In this document: one piece after another, positions 34,818 through 43,769 of the stretch
Layout: the number at the start of each line of letters is the position of its first letter
How positions within the stretch are numbered: position 1 is the first letter of the stretch
Source: Companilactobacillus bobalius
GTDB lineage: Bacteria; Bacillota; Bacilli; Lactobacillales; Lactobacillaceae
NCBI RefSeq assembly: GCF_009764355.1
Contig: NZ_LNUA01000061.1
Coordinates: forward strand, 1-64,000
Direction: 5' to 3'
DNA length: 64,000 bases
Notes under the pieces: generated by a model
What the model was told of the DNA's origin: nothing
Seen by the model: only the letters and a program-made list of their open reading frames with translations
Database searches by the model: none
Program-made: the position numbers and the translations under genes

Positions 34818-36188
34818 CTATAGAATATTTCCATTTGATTTGATAACTTCTTTAAACCAATTGAAACTCTTTTTAGGGACACGTTTCATATCTCTAAGAT
34901 CATGATTGCCACGATTTACATAAACTATTCCGTAACGTTTTTCCATATTTCCTTGTGAACTAGGAATATCAATCAATCCCCAACCGAGATAACCCATAAC
35001 ATCAACACCATCAATGCTTACGGCATCTTTCATAGCTTGAATATGGTCTCTGTGATATTTAATACGATAATCATCGTTGATAGGATTCTTGCCGTCCCAT
35101 TTTTCACTAACACCAATTCCGTTTTCAATTGGGAAGAGTGGAAGGTGGGTTTCATTAGAAATAGTAGTTAAAACAGTTCTGAAACCTAATGGATCAATTT
35201 GCCAATCCCATTCGTTAGTCAAGAGATAAGGATTAGGTTTATGACCTTCGATACTGTAGAAGTTAGGGCAGGTATTTATTGGAATCAAAGTACTGTCGAT
35301 AGTTGAAGTTGAATAATAGCTGAAACTGATAAAGTCACTCTTAGTATGAGAAATGATTTCCATTTCTTTAGGATCTAAAATATCGTCAAGTTGATTTAAT
35401 TTCATATAGTGAACAACTTCGTCGGAGTACTTTCCTTCAGTAAACAGACGAATTAGGTTGTTATCTGCAAATTCGAGGAATTTTCGTGTAGCGGCAACAT
35501 CTGTAGGTAATGCTGTTGCAGGATAAACTTCTTGATAGGCTAGCATGCCACCAATTTGTGTATTTGGATAATTTTCATGAACTTCATTAGCAACGGCAGC
35601 GTGGCAAAGGAATACATGTTGTTGAATTTGATATAGATCTCTAATTGAATTGTCACCTTTGTAACCACTAATTTTGAAAGCTTCAGGAACACTGTAAAGA
35701 TTTTGTTCGTTAAAAGTGATCCAGTATTTAACTTTGTTACCAAAGCGTTTAAGCATTTCTTTTCCATAACGGATAAAAGCGTCGACTACGTGTTGACTGA
35801 CAAAACCATTATATTTTTCAGCCAAGTGTAGTGGCATATCAAAATGGTATAAACAAATCATTGGTTGAATGTCATTGGCCAATAATTCATTGATTAAATC
35901 GTCGTAAAATTTGATACCTTCTTCGTTAAAGTCGCCATCACCATCAGGATTTACACGACTCCAAGAAATTTGAAATCTGTAGCAGTTCATACCTATGTCT
36001 TTCATCAATTTGATATCTTCTGGATAACGATGATATTCATCGATAGCTACTTTCCAATCTGAAGCGTCATCAGTGGCTTTTCGAATATCGTAAACTGATT
36101 TACCCTTACCACCTTCGTTATAGGCACCCTCTGTTTGCATACTAGATGTTGAGTTGCCCCATAAAAAGTCTTTTCTTAATTCATTCAT
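34818..36188 (-). CDS. GH1 6-phospho-beta-glucosidase (module 1)
   Basis: This 456-residue family 1 hydrolase has its acid/base Glu in ITFNEQNLYS (Gln after the Glu, where Pro or Ile is common), nucleophile in FPIENGIGV, and phospho-sugar region SSQGNMEKRYGIVYV. The start ATG 36188 has AGGAGG 8 nt upstream; the longer N-terminal extension lacks a site. It is the first gene of a minus-strand operon with IIC and is divergent from a GntR regulator. A perfect cre overlaps its -10. Confidence 0.92.
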   Translation of the reverse strand: MNELRKDFLWGNSTSSMQTEGAYNEGGKGKSVYDIRKATDDASDWKVAIDEYHRYPEDIKLMKDIGMNCYRFQISWSRVNPDGDGDFNEEGIKFYDDLINELLANDIQPMICLYHFDMPLHLAEKYNGFVSQHVVDAFIRYGKEMLKRFGNKVKYWITFNEQNLYSVPEAFKISGYKGDNSIRDLYQIQQHVFLCHAAVANEVHENYPNTQIGGMLAYQEVYPATALPTDVAATRKFLEFADNNLIRLFTEGKYSDEVVHYMKLNQLDDILDPKEMEIISHTKSDFISFSYYSTSTIDSTLIPINTCPNFYSIEGHKPNPYLLTNEWDWQIDPLGFRTVLTTISNETHLPLFPIENGIGVSEKWDGKNPINDDYRIKYHRDHIQAMKDAVSIDGVDVMGYLGWGLIDIPSSQGNMEKRYGIVYVNRGNHDLRDMKRVPKKSFNWFKEVIKSNGNIL

Positions 36189-36215
36189 AAAAATTGTCCT
36201 CCTTTTACAACACGA

Positions 36216-36244
36216 ATTGTACACGCTTACAGTTAACTTGTAAA
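36216..36244 (-). promoter_or_regulatory. GH1 promoter with overlapping perfect cre
   Basis: On the minus strand TTTACA and TACAAT are 17 bp apart. The cre TGTAAGCGTGTACA (36231-36218, minus strand) matches TGNAANCGNNNNCA in every fixed position and covers part of the -10, so CcpA binding would block the polymerase. Confidence 0.75.
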
Positions 36245-36331
36245 CCCAAATTATTAAATTGAATTATCACGTTTTCAAACCAGTTAAACACGGGTATTAT
36301 AAGGTTAAAGATAAGATTGAGGTAGAGAACC

Positions 36332-37057
36332 ATGTCAAAATATGAGGAAATAGCTAACGATATCATAGAAAAAATTAGATCCGGTGCTTATAAATCTGGT
36401 AGTCCACTTCCTGATCAAAAAACGATGGCAACGGAATATTCAACGAGTCGAATGACACTGCAAAAGTCTTTGGCGATATTAAAAACTAAAGGGTATGTCT
36501 ATAGTCAACAGGGCTCAGCAACTTATGTGAAGAATAATGCCGACAGCATCGCTAACATGGATATTGGTGTGGATCAGTACGTTGGTACTTCTAGTCTTTT
36601 AGGAAAAGATCACAAAGTGGTTAGTAAAATAATTGAATTTAATTTGAGATATCCCAGTGATGATGAACAGAAGGATCTGAAGATTTCAGCTACTGATGCG
36701 ATTTATGATATAAAAAGATTGCGAATAGTAGATGGAGAACCATATGCATTAGAGTTCACCAAGATGCCAGTAAATGTCATTCCGGGAGTTAACGATGATG
36801 TTTTACATAAATCAATCTATGGATATATTCAAAAAGATCTGAAATTAACAATCGGTGCGGCAGATAGGACCATTATGGCAAAAAAGCCTAATAGTGAAGA
36901 TATTAAGTATCTGAAGATAGATAAAACAGATCCTATTTTGAATGTAAGCCAAGTAGTTTATTTAGACGATGGAACTCCATTTGAAAAGTCTTCGACGGAT
37001 AGATCTTATGACACTGGTGGTTATAGGGTATTTCTTTCACATAAAAGTGATTTTTAA
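36332..37057 (+). CDS. GntR-family regulator with UTRA domain (module 1)
   Basis: This 241-residue regulator has an N-terminal winged HTH (YEEIANDIIEKIRSGAYKSGSPLPDQKTMATEYSTSRMTLQKSLAILKTKGYVYS) and a C-terminal UTRA ligand-binding domain (about 85-238). HutC-subfamily members sense sugar phosphates. It is divergent from the GH1-IIC operon and probably represses it. It is paralogous to the regulator at 59987. Confidence 0.92.
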   Translation: MSKYEEIANDIIEKIRSGAYKSGSPLPDQKTMATEYSTSRMTLQKSLAILKTKGYVYSQQGSATYVKNNADSIANMDIGVDQYVGTSSLLGKDHKVVSKIIEFNLRYPSDDEQKDLKISATDAIYDIKRLRIVDGEPYALEFTKMPVNVIPGVNDDVLHKSIYGYIQKDLKLTIGAADRTIMAKKPNSEDIKYLKIDKTDPILNVSQVVYLDDGTPFEKSSTDRSYDTGGYRVFLSHKSDF

Positions 37058-37065
37058 TAAAAATA

Positions 37066-37124
37066 AAAGAGTGTTCATATCATTTCCAATGTAAATATTG
37101 GTTGATATGAACACTCTTTTTTTA
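37066..37124 (+). terminator. terminator of the gntR gene
   Basis: AAAAGAGTGTTCATATCA pairs perfectly with TGATATGAACACTCTTTT, then T residues. Confidence 0.88.
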
Positions 37125-37157
37125 TTTTTGGTAACAAATAATAGAACAACTCATTAG

Positions 37158-37190
37158 TCCAGACCAATCGGCTTTTTGTGGAGGACGGCA
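37158..37190 (-). repeat. second repeat family, partial copy F1
   Basis: On the minus strand TGCCGTCCTCCACAAAAAG and a following TTGGTCTGGA match the left half of the element at 47625, with a few substitutions. The gap 37125-37310 contains no other feature that I can name apart from the ribosome-binding site of the next gene. Confidence 0.5.
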
Positions 37191-37310
37191 CGCATCTAAG
37201 AATTTCTTATTTTAACCTTAATGAATCATCAAGACCATACTACTGTTGCGATGCTATAACTTAACTATGCTTTTTAACAGCAAGTAAATAATCGCAATAG
37301 AGGTGAACTC

Positions 37311-38510
37311 TTGGCAACGAAGAAAAAAAAGAAATACTTATATGAAGTCGATTTAATGCGAGTTCTCTTTATCGGCGGAGTTCTACTTAACCATACAACA
37401 ACCGCTTTTAAGAATAATGTTGGTAATGGTTCAGGTAGTCAATTATTTATTGAAGCGACTCACTTGATGCTTCACTTTACCAGAATGGGTTTTATGTTCA
37501 TGACCGGACTCGTTTTGGTTTTAAATTATTACAATCGAGATAATCATTGGCTGCACTTTTGGAAGAAACGTTATATCAGCGTAGGTATACCGTACATTGG
37601 GTGGAATGCAATCTTAATGTGGTTTGCCACCGTTACAGCTGGTGTAGCGATAAATTGGCCGGATTATTATAAAAATTTAATTGATGCCATCATTCATGGT
37701 AACAAGTATTACATGTACTACATCTTGGTGACGTTCCAGTTGTATCTAATTTTTCCATTGATAGTTTATATGTTTAAGAAATTACCCAAACATCACACGG
37801 CTATTTTAGCGGTGAGTGCCATTATTCAATTGTTACTAGTGATAGGAATTAAGTATTGGTTGCCTGGTGTCGATCGTGACAGTTGGTGGTACCTATTTAG
37901 AGCCTACGGAATGAACGTTTTGGTTTACCAATTCTACTTTATAGCTGGAGCCTTCGTGGCAATTCACTATGATCAGGTAGATAAATTCATTGAAAAGAAT
38001 CATCGTGTAATCGGCTGGTCGACTTTGGTTATGGCAATCGGAACGGTGTTCTTATTCTTTGGTAACCAGAACATTTTAAAGCTAAGTATGAGTGCAACTG
38101 AATCGATTCATCAACCATTTATCTTCATTTACGATACATTCATGATTGCTTTTGTTTTCTGGATTGGGCGGCAATATGCTCATGCTAGAAACAACGGCTT
38201 GCCAAAGATAATTGATCGTATGGTAAGTAATATGGCTAAAGTGTCCTTTGGAATTTATCTAGTTCAGACAATTCCGATTACATTGTTATATGGAATTCTC
38301 AGCATGATTAAGCTTCCATCAATCGTCATGTTGTTACTATTACCATTAGGATACGCATTTGTATTAGGTGGAGCCTTTCTTATCTCATGGTTCTGCTACA
38401 AAGTTCCTCCATTTGGAATCTTAATTGGACGTCCACAATGGCATCTAACAAAAGGAGTTAAAAAATATGTCAGAAATAACGAATCTATTAAACAAACAGT
38501 TAAAGAATAA
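37311..38510 (+). CDS. acyltransferase-3 family membrane protein
   Basis: This 399-residue protein has about ten membrane helices. It begins with the family signature YLYEVDLMRVLFIGGVLLNHTTTAF (the conserved His near the end of helix 1) and later shows HFTRMGFMFMTGLVL and FWKKRYISVGIPYIGWNA. Acyltransferase-3 enzymes move acyl groups onto sugars or lipids at the membrane. The start is TTG 37311 with GAGGTG upstream. Its end overlaps the following CoA-ligase gene by 44 bp, implying cotranscription and possibly a shared pathway. Confidence 0.88.
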   Translation: MATKKKKKYLYEVDLMRVLFIGGVLLNHTTTAFKNNVGNGSGSQLFIEATHLMLHFTRMGFMFMTGLVLVLNYYNRDNHWLHFWKKRYISVGIPYIGWNAILMWFATVTAGVAINWPDYYKNLIDAIIHGNKYYMYYILVTFQLYLIFPLIVYMFKKLPKHHTAILAVSAIIQLLLVIGIKYWLPGVDRDSWWYLFRAYGMNVLVYQFYFIAGAFVAIHYDQVDKFIEKNHRVIGWSTLVMAIGTVFLFFGNQNILKLSMSATESIHQPFIFIYDTFMIAFVFWIGRQYAHARNNGLPKIIDRMVSNMAKVSFGIYLVQTIPITLLYGILSMIKLPSIVMLLLLPLGYAFVLGGAFLISWFCYKVPPFGILIGRPQWHLTKGVKKYVRNNESIKQTVKE

Positions 38511-39984
38511 TAAAAATGAAAAAATCATTAAAGATGAAACTACAAATAAGTGGTTTACAGGACTTGAATTTGCGGAGGATGTTAATGACTTGAAAAAGAC
38601 ATTGATTGATCTGCACATTGGTTTAGGTGATGTTGTCTTGGTATGTTTACCCAATACAGCCGCTTACCCAGTCTTAACGCAAGCTCTTTGGGAAGTGGGA
38701 GCAATTATGCATCCTGTTTCTGCCACAACACCTGAAAGAGAACTACAACAAGAACTGAGTGATCACGATTATGTGGCCTCAATCGTAGGTGAAAATTTAG
38801 TTAATGCCGTTTTAGATGAAAGAATGGCAATTGTAACGGTGTTACATTTACAAACTTATTCAATTCTGCACGTCATTCGTGACCGTCAATTGATGGGACA
38901 CGAGCCGGCATTACCAAAAGAAGATGATTTGGCCTTGATTCTTAATACTTCCGGTACTACGGGAAAGCCTAAACGAGTAGGGTTAACACATCGTATTTTG
39001 AAGAATGCCGCTGAACATGATATTGAAAGTCATAATATGAATGCTCAAGATACGACAATGATAGTAATGCCAATGTTTCATATTAATGCTCAAGCTATTT
39101 CGATTCTTTCAACCAGATTGTCCGGTGGCAAGATTGTTATAACTGAGAAGTTTAGCGCTTCTAAATTTTGGAATCAAATCCGTGATAACGGCGTTACGTG
39201 GGTTTCAGTGGTTCCGACAATTGTAAATATCTTATTGATAAATAAAAATGCGCTAGCTGCCTATGATCAAAATATTAAATTACGCTTTGTGAGATGCTCA
39301 TCATTTGCTTTACCACTTGATAAACTAACTGAATTTCAAACTAAATTCCATACGAGAATCCTTGAGGGATACGGTATGACGGAGACTGCCAGTCAATGTA
39401 CAATTAATCCTTTCGATGCACCTAAGGTTGGTTCAGCCGGTAAGGCATTTAAGACTGATGTCGCTATTATGATTGATGGAAAAGTGGTATCTGAAAGTAA
39501 TCAATTAGGTGAAATCGTGGTTAAAGGTGATCATGTTATCAGCGATTACTTAGATCCACATCCAGATTCATTTAAGGATGGTTGGTTCTTAACTGGTGAT
39601 TTAGGTTATCTGGATAATGACGGTTATCTTTTTGTTAAAGGTCGTAAGAAAGATATTATCAATCATGGTGGGGAAAAAGTTGCGCCTGCCCAGGTTGAGA
39701 ATATCCTGAGTCAATTAAATTTTGTCAGAGAAGTTTCAGTTATTGGAACTCCTGATACTCTATATGGTGAAGCTGTTACGGCAGTTGTTATCACTCGTGG
39801 AGACCAAGATGAAGAATTGGAACGTCGAAAGATTATGGCACATGCTAAAGCTAGTTTGGCTAACTACGAACAACCAACTCGGATCTTCTTTGTAAAGGAT
39901 TATCCTCGTAATGCTACTGGCAAAGTAATTCGCTTGAAGTTACGTGAACAAGTAATGTCAGCGTTAGTAGGTAAGCGTGCATGA
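38467..39984 (+). CDS. AMP-forming acyl-CoA synthetase (ANL family), copy 1
   Basis: This 505-residue adenylating enzyme activates a carboxylic acid to acyl-AMP and then acyl-CoA. Motifs: P-loop LNTSGTTGKPKRVGLTH, EGYGMTETASQ, DGWFLTGDLGYLDNDGYL, and the C-terminal catalytic Lys in PRNATGKVIR. Its core resembles oxalyl-CoA and 2-succinylbenzoate-CoA ligases, and I do not claim a substrate. GGAG precedes the ATG inside the end of the acyltransferase gene. Its stop overlaps the SsuA-like start (ATGA). A paralogue lies at 45836. Confidence 0.88.
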   Translation: MSEITNLLNKQLKNNKNEKIIKDETTNKWFTGLEFAEDVNDLKKTLIDLHIGLGDVVLVCLPNTAAYPVLTQALWEVGAIMHPVSATTPERELQQELSDHDYVASIVGENLVNAVLDERMAIVTVLHLQTYSILHVIRDRQLMGHEPALPKEDDLALILNTSGTTGKPKRVGLTHRILKNAAEHDIESHNMNAQDTTMIVMPMFHINAQAISILSTRLSGGKIVITEKFSASKFWNQIRDNGVTWVSVVPTIVNILLINKNALAAYDQNIKLRFVRCSSFALPLDKLTEFQTKFHTRILEGYGMTETASQCTINPFDAPKVGSAGKAFKTDVAIMIDGKVVSESNQLGEIVVKGDHVISDYLDPHPDSFKDGWFLTGDLGYLDNDGYLFVKGRKKDIINHGGEKVAPAQVENILSQLNFVREVSVIGTPDTLYGEAVTAVVITRGDQDEELERRKIMAHAKASLANYEQPTRIFFVKDYPRNATGKVIRLKLREQVMSALVGKRA

Positions 39985-40958
39985 GCAAAAGAAAACGGAC
40001 TCTAAAAAAGATTTTAATCAGTGTCGTTCTACTTTTCTGGGCTGTAGTTGCTTTGTATGGTTTTAAACAGACTGATACAAGTAGTTCCAGTTCAGGCTTA
40101 CAAACGGTGACAATTGGTTATCAAAAAGGTGATCCTTTCGATATTGCCAAACAACGTGGTGAGTTTGTTAAGAAGATGAAGGCTAAAGGCTATAAAGTGG
40201 TCTTCAAAGAGTTCCAAGACGGTAATTCTCTAATGCAAGCTTTGAAAGCAGGGAGTGTCGATTACGCTAGAACTGGTGATACACCTCCCGTTTCTGCCCT
40301 ATCAACAGGAACTAAGTTGACCTATGTAGCGGCTGGATCTTCTAAAGCCAAAGGTTCAGGAATCTTGGTTAAGAAATCTTCAAGTATTTCTTCAGTAAAA
40401 GACCTTAAAGGTAAGAAGGTTGCTTATACCAAAGGAACTAGTTCACAGTACATGTTATTGGCAGCTTTGAAGAAGGCTGGAATGAGTGCTAGCGACGTTA
40501 CTTGGGTCAATATGGACCAATCAAGTGCCAGTGTAGCCTTTTCTAAAGGTAAGGTAGATGCTTGGGCCACTTGGGATCCTTACACTTCACAAGCTGAAAC
40601 TAATCAGAATGCTAAAGTGATAGTTGATGGCTCTGGAATTACTAATAATCGTGATTTTGTTCTATCAACACAAAGTTATGCTAAAGAAAATAAAGAGGTA
40701 TCTAAGTACTTAATTAAATACCTTGAAGAAGATATGCAATGGGCTAATAATAACCATAACGAGCTCATAACGATGATGAGTAAGTCCTTGAAAGTTTCTA
40801 AAACAGTAGTTAAAAGAATGGTGGAACGTCGGACTTATGGTATTTACACTATGAATGCCAGTTATGCTAAGGAAGAACAAAAGATTGCAGATACCTTCTA
40901 TGATGCAGGACTGATCGATAATAAAGTAACTGTTAGCGATTCAGGTGATTATAAGTAA
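39981..40958 (+). CDS. SsuA/TauA-type substrate-binding protein
   Basis: This 325-residue periplasmic-binding-like protein of the aliphatic sulfonate/taurine class has VTIGYQKGDPFDIAKQRGEF, the ARTGDTPPVSAL ligand loop, LKGKKVAYTKGTSSQYML and VDAWATWDPYTSQAE. The N-terminus is a basic stretch and hydrophobic helix without any Cys, so it is not a standard Gram-positive lipoprotein; it is anchored by an uncleaved helix or secreted. It is fused translationally (ATGA) to the CoA ligase. The matching ATPase and permease are 3.3 kb away on the other strand. Confidence 0.88.
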   Translation: MSKRKRTLKKILISVVLLFWAVVALYGFKQTDTSSSSSGLQTVTIGYQKGDPFDIAKQRGEFVKKMKAKGYKVVFKEFQDGNSLMQALKAGSVDYARTGDTPPVSALSTGTKLTYVAAGSSKAKGSGILVKKSSSISSVKDLKGKKVAYTKGTSSQYMLLAALKKAGMSASDVTWVNMDQSSASVAFSKGKVDAWATWDPYTSQAETNQNAKVIVDGSGITNNRDFVLSTQSYAKENKEVSKYLIKYLEEDMQWANNNHNELITMMSKSLKVSKTVVKRMVERRTYGIYTMNASYAKEEQKIADTFYDAGLIDNKVTVSDSGDYK

Positions 40959-40978
40959 AAATAATATTGAATTAAGGA

Positions 40979-41005
40979 AGTCGACTAAATAGTCGGCTTT
41001 TTTGT
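40979..41005 (+). terminator. terminator of the ligase/ssuA unit
   Basis: AAGTCGACTA pairs with TAGTCGGCTT, then TTTT. Confidence 0.75.
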
Positions 41006-41037
41006 TATGATGTTAAAGATATAAGGGGGAGTATTGT

Positions 41038-41553
41038 ATGAGAATAGGTGAACAACTTCAAAACCAACGTAAATTAAATGGTATGTCACAAGATGAATTG
41101 GCGGATGAGTTGCATATATCGAGACAATCGATCTCTAAATGGGAGAATGGAAAATCTTTGCCAAGTTTCAGTAATGTTGTGGCTATAAGTGATCTATTTG
41201 ATATTTCATTAGATGAGTTGATTAAAGGTGATAGCGAGTTGATGGATCAATTTGAAACCAATGAGCCTAAAATTAGTAAAACTTGGACGATTGTAATCAT
41301 CAGTTTCACGATTGCCATAATTATAATGGGAATTCTTAGGGCCTTTCGTATATCAGATGATCGAATTGATACCTTATTTAGTGTTCCTGAAATTATTGCT
41401 TTCGGTTTTTTAATGTATAACATTAATTGGAAAAAATTTAATAAGGGAATAAGTAAGAAACTTATCTTTTGGGGAATTATTTGGTTAGGGTTGTATTTGA
41501 TTCCTATAATAAATGATTTTATTGCTGGCTTCATTGTCGGATACAATGGTTAA
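41038..41553 (+). CDS. membrane-tethered XRE regulator 1
   Basis: This 171-residue protein has an N-terminal XRE DNA-binding domain (about 1-60: IGEQLQNQRKLNGMSQDELADELHISRQSISKWENG), a short linker, then three hydrophobic helices (from TWTIVIISFTIAIIIMGIL onward). Two more paralogues follow at 42502 and 43189. Such proteins act as membrane-bound DNA-binding regulators, often near bacteriocin or stress genes. GGGGGAG precedes the ATG. Confidence 0.85.
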   Translation: MRIGEQLQNQRKLNGMSQDELADELHISRQSISKWENGKSLPSFSNVVAISDLFDISLDELIKGDSELMDQFETNEPKISKTWTIVIISFTIAIIIMGILRAFRISDDRIDTLFSVPEIIAFGFLMYNINWKKFNKGISKKLIFWGIIWLGLYLIPIINDFIAGFIVGYNG

Positions 41554-41644
41554 GATATGGATTTAATTAAATCTATAGTTTTGATAAGAGCATAACGATA
41601 TTAAAACGCCCAATCGATGAATTTTTAGATTTACATTGATTGAT

Positions 41645-41660
41645 GCAACCATAGGCTTCT
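41645..41660 (+). promoter_or_regulatory. shared 16-nt box, copy 1 (before CPBP gene)
   Basis: GCAACCATAGGCTTCT ends 56 nt before the CPBP start. Copies at 42432 and 43119 share GCAACC and TTCT with the same internal length. The remainder of 41554-41716 has no gene. Confidence 0.55.
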
Positions 41661-41716
41661 ATTGTAAACAGCACATTATCGATAAGATTTGATTATCAAA
41701 AAACGAGGTGTTGTTT

Positions 41717-42394
41717 ATGAACATTAAAGAACGAAACTATTCAACTGGGAAAAAGATACTATTAATGATTTGGTTTTACTTTTTATATCAGGTATCGTCA
41801 GTTCTAATGGCAATTCCATCTGTTAAAACTGTAAAGGAATTATGGCTTAGGTTAGTATTATTTATTTTAGGATTTGTCTTATCCATATTACTGATAAGGC
41901 ACCTCTGGAATTACTTTGCAGGTGATTTTCATCCAGAAATTAAATTTCTACCTTCTTTTAATAGAAAACAGAAAATTATCATTTATATAATCTTAATGAT
42001 ATTACTTATTGGACTAGTAGGCTGGAGTTCAAGCGTCGTTCCGACTTCTGATAATCAGACAGAGATTAATAGTATGTTTGGAAAAGATAAATGGAGTATG
42101 ACAATTTCTGTTGTGATTTTAGGACCGGTAATTGAGGAATTGATTTTTCGTGGAGCCCTGCAAAAATTATTCTTTAATCAAATTAAAACTAAGTGGCAAA
42201 TGATATTGTATGTTATTGCTTCGACAGCACTTTTTGTATGGATTCACGGAACACCATTTAATTCACAGATGGTTCCTTATCTTGTAATGGGAGTTATTTT
42301 TTCTATATCGTATGTGTTATTAGATGATATTAGGTACGATATTTCACTACATGTGCTTAATAATTTGATTGCTGTTATTTTAATGTTCTTATAA
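41717..42394 (+). CDS. CPBP-family intramembrane metalloprotease
   Basis: This 225-residue membrane protein has the CPBP (CAAX protease/bacteriocin-processing, Abi) motifs in order: EELIFRGALQ with the Glu-Glu-x-x-x-Arg motif, FVWIHG with its zinc-binding His, and HVLNNL. These are intramembrane proteases linked to bacteriocin immunity and signalling. The start is ATG 41717 with ACGAGGTG upstream. It lies among three membrane-bound XRE genes, and its leader carries the same 16-nt box as two of them. Confidence 0.88.
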   Translation: MNIKERNYSTGKKILLMIWFYFLYQVSSVLMAIPSVKTVKELWLRLVLFILGFVLSILLIRHLWNYFAGDFHPEIKFLPSFNRKQKIIIYIILMILLIGLVGWSSSVVPTSDNQTEINSMFGKDKWSMTISVVILGPVIEELIFRGALQKLFFNQIKTKWQMILYVIASTALFVWIHGTPFNSQMVPYLVMGVIFSISYVLLDDIRYDISLHVLNNLIAVILMFL

Positions 42395-42431
42395 CTATAC
42401 TATAACGTCAAAAATAAACTTTATTGTAATT

Positions 42432-42447
42432 GCAACCGGGGGTTTCT
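42432..42447 (+). promoter_or_regulatory. shared 16-nt box, copy 2 (before XRE regulator 2)
   Basis: GCAACCGGGGGTTTCT ends 54 nt before the start codon at 42502. It aligns without gaps to the copies at 41645 and 43119. Confidence 0.55.
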
Positions 42448-42501
42448 GTTCAATGAGATCCACTTAAGATAAGCTTTTAAATATTAAATGAGGTGGACTT
42501 A

Positions 42502-43035
42502 ATGAAAATAGGCAAACAATTACAGGATCAACGTAAGCAACATAATATGTCACAAGAGGATTTAGCAGCTAAATTAAATATTTCTCGTCAAGCAATTTCT
42601 AAATGGGAAAATGGAACTTCTTTACCTAGTTTCACCAATGTGATCGCTATAAGTAATTTGTTTGATATTTCTTTGGACGAGCTTATCAAAGAGGATCCGG
42701 CATTGATCAAAAAATTTGAGCATGAAAAAATAGGATTAACTAAAGTAGAAACAATTATTACGGTCGGATTTGTGTTGGCATTTATAGTCTTAGGAGTTTG
42801 TTATTTTTATGGAGTTACTTCACATGAGATGATGGATTGGATTTCGTTATTTGAATTAGTTACTGGTATTGGTTTTTTAACTAATATTAAATGGAAATTA
42901 TTCAACAAATCACTCAATAAAAGAGCAGTTATTTTTGGAATATTGCTATTGGCTTTATTCCTGATACCCCAGATTATGAATGCTATTCCTGAAATTATTA
43001 AAGGAATAGATCAAGGTATTTCTTACGGTAGTTAA
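42502..43035 (+). CDS. membrane-tethered XRE regulator 2
   Basis: This 177-residue paralogue of the proteins at 41038 and 43189 has an XRE domain (IGKQLQDQRKQHNMSQEDLAAKLNISRQAISKWENG) followed by three hydrophobic helices (from ETIITVGFVLAFIVLGVCYFYG). The start is ATG 42502 with GAGGTGG 6 nt upstream, not the GTG three codons earlier that forms part of that site. The C-terminal halves of the three proteins diverge more than their DNA-binding domains, which suggests related operators but different membrane inputs. Confidence 0.85.
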   Translation: MKIGKQLQDQRKQHNMSQEDLAAKLNISRQAISKWENGTSLPSFTNVIAISNLFDISLDELIKEDPALIKKFEHEKIGLTKVETIITVGFVLAFIVLGVCYFYGVTSHEMMDWISLFELVTGIGFLTNIKWKLFNKSLNKRAVIFGILLLALFLIPQIMNAIPEIIKGIDQGISYGS

Positions 43036-43068
43036 TAACGAATGCATAACGATATATTTTTTATAAAG

Positions 43069-43095
43069 GAGTCGACTTTAGGTCGATTCTTTTTG
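43069..43095 (+). terminator. terminator
   Basis: GAGTCGAC pairs with GGTCGATTC (one bulge or G-T pair), followed by a T run. It resembles the terminator at 40979. Confidence 0.65.
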
Positions 43096-43118
43096 TATAT
43101 TTAAGTGACAAAGTAAAA

Positions 43119-43134
43119 GCAACCTCTAGGTTCT
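43119..43134 (+). promoter_or_regulatory. shared 16-nt box, copy 3 (before XRE regulator 3)
   Basis: GCAACCTCTAGGTTCT ends 54 nt before the start codon at 43189. The inner AACCTCTAGGTT is dyad-like. Confidence 0.55.
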
Positions 43135-43188
43135 CGTCCAATTAGATAATTACATCTAGAATTGTAACTAAATAAAGGGGGCACCAAA

Positions 43189-43722
43189 ATGAAGATTGGT
43201 GATCAGTTACAAAAACAGCGAAAATTACATCATATGTCACAGAACGAATTGGCAGAGAAACTTCATTTAACCAGACAATCGATTTCAAAGTGGGAAAATG
43301 GAACGACGTTGCCTAGCTTTGCTAACGTAATTGCCATTAGTGAAATATTTGGTGTCTCTTTGGATGAGTTAATCAAAGGAGATGCTGCTCTAATGGATAA
43401 ACTTAAAGATGATGGAAAGATTAGATTGACCAAGCTGGAAACGATTGTCATTACGGGACTCGTATTCGTAGCTATTGCTCTGGCAATTATTTATGGAACG
43501 GGAATATCCATGGATGATGTGAGTGATTGGATGTCAGGATTCTCTTTAATATTTTTTATTCTCTTTGCTAATAGCATTAATCGAAAGAAGTTTAATGAAA
43601 GTCTTAATAAGAAGACCGTGATTTTTGGAATATTATTATTAGTTACAATTTTGGTGCCATTTATCATAGGAATTTTTAGTGGTTTCTTACAGGAATCGAT
43701 TAGATTACAGAAAAATGTTTAA
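43189..43722 (+). CDS. membrane-tethered XRE regulator 3
   Basis: This 177-residue third paralogue has an XRE domain (IGDQLQKQRKLHHMSQNELAEKLHLTRQSISKWENG) and three C-terminal hydrophobic helices (from ETIVITGLVFVAIALAIIYGTG). GGGGGC precedes the ATG. It converges with the SecB-like gene. With the CPBP protease it forms a probable envelope-sensing cluster. Confidence 0.85.
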   Translation: MKIGDQLQKQRKLHHMSQNELAEKLHLTRQSISKWENGTTLPSFANVIAISEIFGVSLDELIKGDAALMDKLKDDGKIRLTKLETIVITGLVFVAIALAIIYGTGISMDDVSDWMSGFSLIFFILFANSINRKKFNESLNKKTVIFGILLLVTILVPFIIGIFSGFLQESIRLQKNV

Positions 43723-43725
43723 AAA

Positions 43726-43765
43726 AATAGACCTAATAGCTCAAAATCGAGTTATTGGGTCTATT
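43726..43765 (-). terminator. terminator of the SecB-like gene
   Basis: AATAGACCTAATAGCTC pairs with GAGTTATTGGGTCTATT (two mismatches). The T run is on the minus strand, so it mainly ends the SecB-like gene. Confidence 0.75.
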
Positions 43766-43769
43766 ATCG

